Assembly: GCA_015680685.1 (NCBI GenBank)
Contig: MNCI01005835.1
Span: 617,445 to 681,444 of the forward strand
Direction: 5' to 3'
DNA from: Gnetum montanum
Taxonomy: Eukaryota; Streptophyta; Gnetopsida; Gnetales; Gnetaceae
Length of the DNA: 64,000 nt
Shown here: one piece after another, positions 36,664-46,606 of the stretch
How the letters are laid out: every line of letters starts with the position of its first letter
How positions within the stretch are numbered: the stretch's first letter is position 1
Notes under the pieces: model-generated
Told to the model about the DNA's origin: nothing
Database searches by the model: none
Seen by the model: only the letters and a program-made list of their open reading frames with translations
Position numbers and translations under genes: made by a program

Positions 36664-38040
36664 CAAGCGGGATTAATAAATTTTTTAATTTTCTTTAATT
36701 TTACAACTTTTTGTTTTCCAGTTTTTCATTTTTCAACTTTTTGTTTTACCCTTTTTGTGTGTTTGTATTTTCATGTTTTTGTAAGTAATCTCATCTATGA
36801 ATAAAACACTCATGTGGATCATTAGTTGAGATGTGTTTTATGTTATTAAGTCATGAGTGATCAGTTATTTGAAACAGTGAGCCCACTACATCCATTCATC
36901 CACTCTATAAATAAAGAGGTTTCGTTCGAGGGTACAATGATATTCTTGAAATTTCTAAACTTAAAATTAATTGTGTGTTCATTGTACCCAAAATGAAGAA
37001 GGATGGACCAAGAGGGAATGATTAGGGTGTGACATCAAGGGGACTTGTGGATTCTCTTTGGTGACATCCGTGGGTGTTATCATGTAACCTGGTTGTACTA
37101 AGATCCTTGTAGATCTAACGAAAATGGAAGTAAGAGTAATCAAAAGGGCACTCAAAATTCAAAAGCTGTTCTAGGGGGTCCCACTGGAAAGACATGCACC
37201 CATGCCTGAAGGTTGGCGACTTCTCTGGATTCAGTAAAGTGAAAAAGAAGAAAAAAAAAGGAGAAGAAGAAAAGTGCCATAAAACAAAAATCACTCCTCC
37301 CTTGTACTAAACGCCAAGTGATCGTACGCCTTGTTGTTATGGTACTCTCATAGTTGTTCATCATGGGATGAAACAATGCGATGTCGCTGTTTAGAAGGAT
37401 GGACTTGGTCTTGATCTTGGAATGACGGGTTAATGACACATTAATCATGCTTTACACGCAGGATTCATTGTGCCCTGCGATAGTTACCTCATGTCCCGAT
37501 CTCTACGATCCCTTTCTCTACTTCGTCTCATCTCACTGTTCGTGTAATTGTAGCTCGTGTCTTGTGTAGCATAGAATTTTCATCTCATTCCGGTAATATT
37601 TACATGTGTGTGTTTTGTGGAGTTAGTGTAGATTACATTTAACCCTTCTAATGCCCACGGACACTTTAAGTGTGGTTACACAAGGGCATAATAGGTTGAA
37701 ACCTGCTTTGGGGAGGACCCACTTGTGTAATCTTGTTGTAATCTCCCTTAATTCTCTCGCTCAAACACACAATTTTTGATCCTCAGCTTAGTTTTTCATA
37801 ATTTTCTTTTCCATTTATTAACCCTCTAAACTTTAATGTTCCAATATTCCATTACATTCCCTTTTCTTCATAGCCGCCAAAGTTTTAATTGTTAAAATTC
37901 ACACCTTTATCATCCAAAGTGCCTCTCAAATTCAGGTAATTACCCTTGAATACCTTAATCCTTGTTAATGTCCTAGTATTACACATTGATTTCAAGCAAA
38001 ATCATTAAAAATTCAGTTTTCCTTAAGGTGTCTCACTATA
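36664..38040 (+). other. Noncoding intermodule of element A
   Basis: It begins with T-rich repeats (36680-36780). It carries GGGTGTGACATCAAGGGGAC (37026-37045) and the conserved block CTTTGGGGAGGACCCAC (37706-37722). No conserved ORF. Confidence 0.6.
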
Positions 38041-38109
38041 GCTGGGCCGAGATATCGCATCCCATGAGATATCGCGTACGCGATATCGCGTCCCCTATTC
38101 CTATAAATA
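38041..38109 (+). promoter_or_regulatory. Internal U3-like promoter upstream of ORFx
   Basis: GATATCGCGTACGCGATATC (38068-38087), preceded by another GATATCGC, then CCTATAAATAG with TATAAATA at 38102-38109. The LTR U3 has the same order and spacing: palindromes at 41620-41677, then TATAAATA at 41695-41702. This looks like a second promoter that could give a short RNA for ORFx. Confidence 0.6.
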
Positions 38110-38283
38110 GGAACCCCCGCTGCAACACTTAACTTCATTTGGCATTCACACGGGGGAGGGAATTTTTGAATTTTTTCTCTGCGACTTGCGCTTGAGTGAC
38201 CCTTGCTTTTTTTACTTCTATCTTGCGTGCTGGTACTCCGATTTGAATTCCGTTTGAACCTGCTTGAACCCGGAGTGTTCAGT

Positions 38284-38300
38284 TTAGTCGTGGGGGAGAG
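38284..38300 (+). promoter_or_regulatory. Internal PPT-like tract (PPT2), element A
   Basis: TTAGTCGTGGGGGAGAG. The first 14 bases are identical to the PPT at 41581-41594. Confidence 0.65.
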
Positions 38301-38357
38301 ACATTTGCCGAAAAGTGCCTAATTTTTTTGAAATTCTTCATCGCCCAAAGGACATCA

Positions 38358-38637
38358 ATTAGGGTAATTAATACTAACACTTAGGAAATTGTGCCATAAA
38401 TCATATGACCTTAAGTATACCGGGATATTAAACCGCAAATCCACCTAAAGGCATAGGACCCATCATTATAATTTATACCGAGATATTAAACCGCAAATCC
38501 ACCTGAAGGCATAGGACCCATCATTATAATTTTCGAGCACGATCACACAACACTAAATGATCTTTAATTAAGGCATGTAGTAAGGTATAACTTGATTTCC
38601 TAAACAACCTTACTAATGTTGGCCCGTGTGATTGCAG
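38358..38637 (+). other. Candidate intron directly upstream of ORFx
   Basis: Possible donor AGG/GTAATTA near 38356-38362. The block CCAAAGGACAT followed by GGTAATTA is shared with element 1. Branch site CTTACTAAT is at about 38609-38617 and acceptor GTGTGATTGCAG ends at 38637, right before ATGG. The acceptor side is well conserved between elements; the donor is a guess. Confidence 0.45.
38416..38531 (+). repeat. 58-bp tandem duplication
   Basis: Two copies (38416-38473 and 38474-38531) starting TATACCG and ending CATCATTATAATT, with few mismatches, inside the candidate intron. Confidence 0.9.
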
Positions 38638-41424
38638 ATGGCCCTGAAACGCACCCAGTAGAAGAGTCCGACCCAAGGTGGAGCAAAACAACCTAGGAGA
38701 GGTCGAAGACAAGTCCCTGCCGGACAACATAATGAATAGGAGGTGCATTCATTCAGTATCCATCAAGAAGAGCCTCCTACCAGACAGTCTGGGCAGGTAG
38801 AAGGAGGAGCAGCTGCGCCTGAACTGGGACAACAACTTACGTTGCCCCCGGAATGTGTTCAGGCCATCCACACGAAGTCCACTATTGCTTCGGTGATTGT
38901 GGAACTCAACTTCGAATCTTTTGCAGAGTTCACTCCTGAGGCTGTTAGGGATCACCTCAAAGGATCTCCCTTATGGCCCATCCTCTCGGAACAAGGTGCC
39001 TGGTACTTAGGAGAAACGTACCTGTTTTGGCACAATAAAGAGCAAGGCACCACAATAAACATTGGTGGTGTGACAGTGGATTTTTTTGCACAGACGATTT
39101 CGGAAGTGTTAAACCTTCCGAATTCAGGCCCCCATGTTGCTCGGTTATCCACCTGATCAGACCCTGATGTGCGAAAGGATTGGTTAGAGAAGGCTTATGG
39201 CAGAGATAAGGCTTTTGGTGAGCTGACCACGGAAGAGCGAGTGTATTTCAAAATCGGGACCTATCACCTCTTCCCCACAAAAGGCTTAAAGAGAATATCA
39301 ACGTATGCGGCAAGAGGATGTGCAGTGTTGATGGGAAAGGTTAACGCTAACCTTCCTCATCTATATTTGACGGAGATCCTAAGGCGATTCGAAGAACGGA
39401 AGACAGGAAAAATGGCACTCCCTTTTCCCTGTCTTATCAGAAAACTGTGCCGTCGGGCAGGTATTCGGGGATATACAAACGATGTCCTCCGAAAGGCCCA
39501 AAATGCTTCTTATGCTGAATTGTTAAAGGCGCCAGCTCCAAGAAAGAGTACTGGCGAAGAGTTGGGACCAGATGAGGAAAATGAAGAACAAGTGACTGAA
39601 ACCCCTGCAACTCAGCTTGCAGGACCCAGTCAACCTCCAGCCACAGGTCCTAGCCAACAACAAGAAGCAGAACCCGGCACAGGCCAGGATCAGCCGCCGC
39701 CGCAAGACTATAGACCGTCAATGAGCCACTTGAGGGCTATTGCTGAGACGGTCAGTTGGGGAAGTCGTGATGACACCAGTCTCTTCCGTGTCATCGATGA
39801 TGCCAGGCAGCCTACAATTTCAATAGATCGCACAAGGGGTGAGTTGTCAGTACAAACAGGAGGAGGGGAAAGTAGATGGTCACAACAGATTTCTGGACAT
39901 GCGGCATCTTTTCAAGTGCAATTAGAGACTGGTGAAGGGGCCACAGTGGTGGTCATGCAACACCAGGATGCCGCAGGAGCAGCTGATGTGGTAACTGACT
40001 ACATCAAGGAGTCTTTTAATGTACCTGTTGTGCCACCGGCAGATCTTTCAGGAGCACAGGATGCTCAAACCATTGCCGGAACCTCAATGACTCCTGCTGA
40101 ACATGAGGATGTATTGGACAGATTGCTTCAAATAGGACAAGTTTTAACATCCCTATTTGACGTCCCTCAAGATGTAACCGCAATGCAGTCAGACCTCATC
40201 TCGACCAAGGGGAAACTGGTCATATCCGAAGTAAGGGCTGAGCATGCTGAGGCTGAAGTGCAGAAATTACAAGAGCAGCTCATCGCCTTACAAGCAGCAC
40301 AGCGGGATCCCTTGCGATTGGTTCCCACAGACCAGTTAGACAATTTTAAAACCGAGCAACTAACCAAATTAATTGCAGAAAATAAGAAGGTGGCAGAAGA
40401 AAAGGAGACGGCCACTTGGGATGCCTCCGCAGCAAAGGCGCAAACTCATGCGCATCTTAAGGCACTCAAGGCCTTGCAGGAAGAGAATAAGCAGTTGGTT
40501 GCAGATAACCTTCGGTTGACTTCTGTGGAGAAGCAAAAGAATGTTCTCGATGAGCACTTTCATTGGCTCTGAGAACAATTCATTCGAGTCAACCAAGATG
40601 TAAGCCGTTTAGCCCAAGAAAATCGAACCCTCTCGATGGAGGAGGTGCACGCTATTCGACAGAAATCAGCCATCGAGATTAGTGCGTGGCAAAATGAGGC
40701 TAAACAACATGAGAAGCTGAAGGAGCACTTCCGTGATCAGGTGGGGATGTATAAACAGATCCTGGAGAAGGAGATCCAAATGGCCAAAGCTCAAAGTAAC
40801 AGCATCAGTGCCCAGCACACTGATTGGGGGGCCATTGTGGACACTTATGCCTATGCCCACCAGGCGAAAATTAAGAACCGGGACCTGCAGATCCAGGGCT
40901 TAACTGAATACATGGAGTTGGCAAACCTTCGATATGCCAACCTAGCCATGTTAACAGCAGGACACCCGAGGTCAGAGCTCGAGTAGCAGGTAGCTTCCAC
41001 CTACATCAAATATGAAGCAGAATTTGTAGAGCGAAAGAAGTTGGCTGAAAAATTAGATGTTGCAAATTCTGAACTCTCGGTGGTCAAAGAAAGCTATCAA
41101 GGACAGAAAGATGTGGCAACTGACTTGGCTCGATGGCTAACTGAACTTCATGAATACAAAGACAGAGCCAGAGCCTACGAAGAGGAACGACGGGTGTTTG
41201 TAGCATGGTACGTCAAAGCTAATCAGATTTTCCCGCAACTACCTTGTCCGTGGGAAGTGCTAACTCCATCAAACATTGGAGCATCAACATGGACGGCACA
41301 AGACCCTCAGACTAAAGAGGAGAAGCTCCAGGCTATTCTTCAGCATCATCAATCTTCAAAACTTGGAGCACGTGATAAAGGGAAAGCACCCATGGAGGAG
41401 CCACTGCCACCAGGAACTACATGA
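38638..41424 (+). pseudogene. ORFx of element A, accessory coiled-coil protein
   Basis: A single frame of 929 codons from ATG 38638 to TGA 41422, with five internal nonsense codons (TAG 38659, TAG 38737, TGA 39154, TGA 40570, TAG 40984) and no frameshift. Residues about 75-300 form a globular block: FAEFTPEAVRDHLKGSPLWP, GAWYLGETYLFWHNKEQGTT, ISEVLNLPNSG, then FKIGTYHLFPTKGLKR and ALPFPCLIRKLCRRAG. A P/Q/E-rich linker follows. From about residue 480 to 890 it is largely predicted coiled coil (for example AEAEVQKLQEQLIALQAAQ). The tail ends APMEEPLPPGTT. I see no signal peptide or membrane segment, so an Env-like role is not supported. The N-terminal block recalls the plant transposon-associated domain of Athila/Tat extra ORFs. 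Its role is unknown; a structural or particle function is inference only. Confidence 0.75.
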
Positions 41425-41580
41425 GTTCCACATTTTTGAAGTTGTAGCATTTTTTCTCTGTGTTGTGTCTTCCCACACTGCGGCATTAGTCCATTTCTTT
41501 TTCTAGTTAATAATCCCATACCTATCCACTGTGTAATCACTGAAGCTTGTTCTCCTTGCAACTCGAGGACGAGTTTTTAT

Positions 41581-41595
41581 TTAGTCGTGGGGGAA
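41581..41595 (+). promoter_or_regulatory. Polypurine tract (PPT3) of element A
   Basis: TTAGTCGTGGGGGAA abutting the 3' LTR; primes second-strand synthesis. Confidence 0.85.
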
Positions 41596-42570
41596 TGATG
41601 AGACGCGGTTTGCGTCGGCCGCGATATCGCGTACGCGATATCGCGTCCTTCCCTACGATATCGCGTACGCGATATCGCAGTCCGCCGCCATGTCTATAAA
41701 TAAGAGGCGGCACCCCCTTGTTTGGGGATCCCAGTTTTAGTGTAGCGAAGCTCTGGCAGTTTGATCCCTCCAGAGTTAGAATTTTCCCGTGTCTGCCCGC
41801 AGTGTGGTGAATGTGATTGTACGGTGTCTTTATTCGAGTGTGCCGTACTTGGACACGCACATGACCGGCAATAAAGATCGAGATTACTTCATCATTGCAG
41901 CATTCACTTAGTTTATTTATTTGTTATTTATTTAATGTTATTTATTGCTTTCATAGCGCGGTGTGAGTACGACTTAACTACGAGCATCTACGGGTGTGTA
42001 CGGCTAGTTAAGGAATCGATTACTCATCGCGATTAGTTTCTCACCCTTAAACTCCTAGAAGCGGAACGAGTACGACTTGATTACGAGCATTTAAGTGTGA
42101 CTGCTTGGTAGCCCAGTGGTGTAGCTAGGGGGATCTACGCTTGGTAACCCAGTGGCGTATTTGGGGTCTGCGCTTGGTAATCCCAGTGGCGTACCTAGGC
42201 CTATGCTTGGTAGTCCCAGTGGCAGTCATGCACGAAGTCCAAGATGTGTACGGTTAATTAAGGAATCAGTTGCTCATCACACTTAGGCTAGATTAGATTT
42301 TCTTACCTTTTCCTTCATAGCTTAGATTTAGTTAAATATTATTTTCCACTGCCATCAGGAGTAGCGTTAGAATTAGAATACATCATACACCTCATCTAGA
42401 CTAAACCATACGTGACATATGCAAAACTAGTGTAGATGGGAAGACAGCGAACTGCGACCTAAGGCTAACTATCTAGGTGCCACAACTAGTCCATCTGCGG
42501 AGTTCGACCGGATCGCGCGTGCGACGCTCGTTTCGTATGGTTGAGTGTAGTGGTACCTCGCCACTCATCA
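41596..42570 (+). repeat. 3' LTR of element A
   Basis: 975 bp. U3 carries a perfect 26-bp palindrome at 41620-41645 and a second, 22 bp, at 41656-41677, both centred on GTAC between GATATC arms. TATA box at 41695-41702. Confidence 0.93.
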
Positions 42571-42575
42571 ATCAT
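42571..42575. repeat. Target-site duplication ATCAT (right), element A
   Basis: Identical to 33626-33630. Confidence 0.93.
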
Positions 42576-43390
42576 CCATGGGGTCCACAAACTCCTTGTT
42601 TTAAGGGCATTAAGGGCATGAGCTTGCTATGGAAAGGACCCACTTGCATACTCCTTGGTTGGGCTAGTTAAGTTCCTCATCTCTTAGACATTTTCACATT
42701 TAAATCATTCATGCTCCACATCGATTACGTCCAATTTTGCACTCCTTTTTAAAGTTTTCTCCAATAATTCTTCCAATAAATCTCCTTTTTGTGAATTATC
42801 TAGTTCTCTTCGAGCATTTCTTCATGTTAATGGTCTTTCTGGGTCTCTATAGCCTCCAATCACATGCAAAAACTCTTTATTTTTCTCCAAATATTCAAAG
42901 GAAAATTTTTGTCTTTTGGTTGCATCGATGGAATCCCATCAACGCAACCCCTCCTGTCAACATGAGCTCATCTACGGGATTCCATCAATGCAGCCATAAA
43001 AATTTATACCTATAGCATAACGCTTAGAAAATTTTTGCCATATGCTTCCAAATGGTAAAGGAGTTTTTTTAGTTTTCAAAGCCCATAAATTTTATACCAC
43101 TTATTTGATTAACCTCATTCTTCCTTCCTACATCTACTGGAGAGGGGCTCTATCATGGGGGCCACAAACCTTAGGTATTTGACGAAAAAAATTTCAAAAA
43201 TTTTCTAACTCCCATAAGGTTTAGCCAATAAAATTATATTAAAATCCCACCATATGATTAAAAATAATATTAAAATGATTAATCCTCCATGATCATAACT
43301 TAGCCAAGTGTAATTGATCCAAGAGACAAGGTACCTAAATACTCTAAGTTACATATCAAATGCTAATCCTTGGTCATGTTGTAGTTACAG
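42576..43390 (+). other. Intermodule of element 5, second part
   Basis: Resumes the sequence cut at 33625: AAGGGCATTAAGGGCATGAG, then CTATGGAAAGGACCCAC at 42627-42643 (a decayed conserved block). A region at 42930-43010 with CATCAAC/GTCAAC words and CCATAAAAATTTATACC is the counterpart of element A's internal promoter. A PPT-like CTATCATGGGGGCC lies at 43150-43163. The acceptor-like TGTAGTTACAG ends at 43390. Confidence 0.6.
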
Positions 43391-46258
43391 ATGGCACCCA
43401 GACGAAAATGCCCACAAGAAGCAATATCATTCTAACTAAGGAACAAGTGGCTTAGAACTAGAAAAGTCCAGGAAGCAAAGCCACCCCAAGAGCAGGCAGC
43501 TGAGACTCATGCAACAGGACCTCTTCAAAAGGATCCCAAAGTGGAATCTATTCATTAGATTCTAGAAGCAAAAATAAACTAGTTCCACTGGGATGAGATA
43601 CCTGAATCAAGACCGAACCTTGAGGTCCCTCTAATATAGGTCTGCTTGAGGCAATTTGGGTTCAAAGAGATTCAAAAAGTAGTTCTTCCTGAACTCAACT
43701 TTGGATCTTTCCTAGACTTTATCCTAGAAGAAGTCAAAGCTCAACTTTAAACTCCTTCCATGTGGCCCATTCTTACTTTTAGTGGTGAATGGTACATGGG
43801 AGAAACATATCTCTTCTGGAATAACAAACAGGGCGATGCCACTGTGAAGATCAAGGACATTTTTATGTTTTACTTGTGAAGGTCATTTCTAAGGCCCATA
43901 GGGTACTAGAAATTGGGATAACCTTAGCACAAATTTTAATGCAAGTGAATCCAAAGGTCAAAAAGGTCAAATTTTAATCCATAGGGTGGCTCTATGGAGT
44001 TGATCATAAGGAGTTCAATGTAATCACCATGGTAGAGCATGCATATTTCAAGATGGTGGCCTAACACCTTAATCTGACAATGATGCCTAGCAAAGTGACA
44101 ACCTTCTTTGCCTGTGCATGCACTACTCTGAGAGGGAAATTTCCTATCATCTTTCACAACTAATCTATTTAGAGATAGAGAAGCTATTCAAAGAAAATGA
44201 ATGTGGAAGGAAGGCATTGCCCTTTCCATGCCTCATCTAAAAATTATGCAAAAGGGGAGGAATTACTTGTTGTGCCAATGACAACATCAGGCATGCTCCT
44301 GCTACCTCTTGGATGGAAATGATGAAAGATAAAGTGCTTGCCAAGATGCTAGAAGAGGAGCAGTTACCACCACCACCCATTTATGAACAATCAACATAGG
44401 AGCCTTGTGTTGTCATTGAGCGCATGTGTGAACTCCCTAAGAAACTCCTACAGTAGCAGCAAGCAGGAGCGAGTGGTGGTGAACCATCTATCTACAGGTT
44501 AGTGTTGAGTCATCTCAATGAGGTGTCACAATCAATTAGTAGGATGGAAGGTTTAGTGTTAATGTTTTCTACTTGGAGAATGAAAGTGCCCACAAGATCA
44601 AATCCTAGTGCCTAAGAGGTAACGGTGTCCCTCTCTCAACAACAATAATTCCCATAAATCTCTAGGAATGCCACTACCTTTTTGGTGCACTTGGAAGAGG
44701 ATGAGGGGGAAACTGTTCTAGTCATGCAGTGCTAAGGGAAAGAAATAATGGTAGAGGTGGTTATTGAAAAAGTGGCTGATGCACTTAATGTCCCTATAGC
44801 ATCTGTACTAGATGTTGCTACACTTAAAGATGTGTAGGTGTCCAAGGAGTAGGAAGTGGAAAATTTAGTGTAGCCCAGCATGAGGAGTTACTAGACTGAG
44901 TAGTAGGAACTAGGAAACTGATTCCAAATATCTTTGATATCTCAAAAACCATTTTAACAAACTAGTTGGAGTTTCTTGAGAATAGGGGGGAAAGGTCCTC
45001 ATTACCAATGCCCAACTTGAGGTAGCCATAGAGCAAAATTAGTGATTAGTTGTTGAGGTTGTGAAATTAAAAGGTTGCCTCGCTGATCCCACCATACTCA
45101 GCCAGAACATAGCATGAGATGAAGCTTTTCAACAGCTTTAGGCAAAAATTCAAGAGGTTGAGTACGTGAAGGAGTTTGCAATTTTGATTAGTCCTTAGGA
45201 GATGCCACTAAATAAAACATTCAAAAGGACTTGTCAGAGGTTTTCCAAGAGAATGTCAACCTGACCTAGGAGAACCATCGCCTACAAAATGTTGAGATGC
45301 AAAAGGATCAAATTACAAACTTCATCCAACAACAACAAGAGCATCTTGCCAAGGTGAACAATGAATTGAGGAGATTGGTTGCAGAAAATCAAAATCTCTC
45401 AATGGAGGAGGTGCATGTCATTTGCTAGAAATTTGCAATTGAAATCACCACTTGGAAAAATGAGGCCCTCAAATTTGAAAGGGTCAATAACCATTACAAG
45501 GACTAGGTTGGCTTGTAGAAGGAGATAACCGAAGAACATATCCAATTGGTGAAGGTGAAGAAGAATGACACCCTCCTATAGCTCCAACAAGGAGGCGATG
45601 TTTAGCAGTCCCTCTTTGATGAACTTAATGAGTACAACAAAGCTAAAATTTGCCTCAAGAATTTGTAGGTCAAGGAGATGATGAAGTGCATGGAGCTTTC
45701 CAACCTTCATTACTCAAACCTAGTAATGCTAATCGTTGGAAGGCCAAGGTTAGAATTGGAAAAACAAGTGGCCAACTTGTACCTTCTATATAAGGGAAAG
45801 TTCAAGTACCACAAAGAAATAAAACAAAAGCTAGAAATAGCTAAAACTGAACTTGAGGTTTTCAAGGCAAAGTTTGTTGATCAAAGATCAACAATAGAGA
45901 ACCTGACCAAAATAATGAATCACTACCAAGAGTTGAAAAATGCAATTAAGACATTCAACATTGAATGTAAATAATTTGTTGTTTGGTTTGTCAACTTTAA
46001 TGAGTTATTTCCTACAATACCCTATCCTTGGGATGTTCCCATATTGACCCACATTGGTAATGTTGTGTGGATAATGTATGATCCTAGGAGTAAGAAGGAT
46101 AGGATGAAAGCATTGTTGGATGCTTTTCATCTTTTGCTAGAAGTTGCAGTTACAACCAAATAGCCATAACCATAGCCTCAACCACAATAGTCGTGTGCAC
46201 TAGAGGTAGGAGAAGGTCCGTCAAAATGTCAAGAACCTCTACCACCTGGGATTATTTG
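43391..46258 (+). pseudogene. Decayed ORFx of element 5
   Basis: ATG directly after a CAG acceptor-like site, stop at 46256. The span equals 956 codons against 929 in element A, but with many stops and shifts. Matches to ORFx of A include ELNFGSFLDFILEEVKAQL, GEWYMGETYLFWNNKQGD and MELSNLHYSNLVMLIVGRPR. The C-terminus is EPLPPGII against EPLPPGTT. It shows ORFx was present in the gag-pol lineage as well as in gag-only family A. Confidence 0.7.
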
Positions 46259-46486
46259 ATTTTCTTCTCATCTTTAAGACACCAAAGGAGTTGTGCTATC
46301 AATTTTTATTATGGTGTTCAATTTTTTTATCATGAACACTAAATTTTATAATGATTGTAAATTTGTATACTTGGGTACTTAGTATTTGTTTGTGTGTTAG
46401 TTAGTTAGTTAATAATCCCACACCTTCCAAAAATTTTATAAAGAAACTTGTTTCTTCTTTTATTCACTCGAGGATGAGTTTTTATT

Positions 46487-46500
46487 CGATTGTGGAGGTA
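46487..46500 (+). promoter_or_regulatory. PPT3 of element 5
   Basis: CGATTGTGGAGGTA abutting the LTR start at 46501, preceded by the conserved CACTCGAGGATGAGTTTTTA also found before the other 3' LTRs. Confidence 0.65.
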
Positions 46501-46606
46501 TGATGAAGTGTCTTCCTTAGGGTGCATTAATGAGATGTTGTCAACATGATCTTGTCAATGTGATCTTGTCAATGTGTGGTTTGATGCATTACTATGATCC
46601 CATAAA
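46501..46606 (+). repeat. 3' LTR of element 5 (family D), left part
   Basis: Starts TGATGAAGTGTCTTCC. U3 has TTGTCAA/ATGATC words. Broken by element 6 at 46607; continues at 50133. Confidence 0.65.

Larger units (their letters stand above)
33631..42570 (+). mobile_element. Element A: complete non-autonomous LTR retrotransposon with gag and ORFx
   Basis: An 8.9-kb insertion with LTRs of 941 and 975 bp, tRNA-Asp-type primer site, PPT and an ATCAT target duplication. It carries gag (34692-36663), a noncoding intermodule, an internal LTR-like promoter (38041-38109), a candidate intron and ORFx (38638-41424). There is no protease, RT, RNase H or integrase. It inserted into the intermodule of element 5, whose sequence continues smoothly across the insertion. 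It is the youngest-looking family-A copy in the window: LTR R-U5 regions are nearly identical and ORFx has no frameshift. Confidence 0.93.

Noticed and set aside
37152-37448. 98-codon minus-strand ORF, similar to a 72-codon plus-strand one at 2781-2999
   Set aside because: The two similar frames lie antisense to elements A and 1, in noncoding intermodules; similarity follows from the shared repeat and the frame ends differ.
38638-41424. ORFx as a retroviral Env-like protein
   Set aside because: Its position after gag/pol fits Athila env-like ORFs, but there is no signal peptide, membrane segment or cysteine-rich ectodomain; the C-terminal half is coiled coil.
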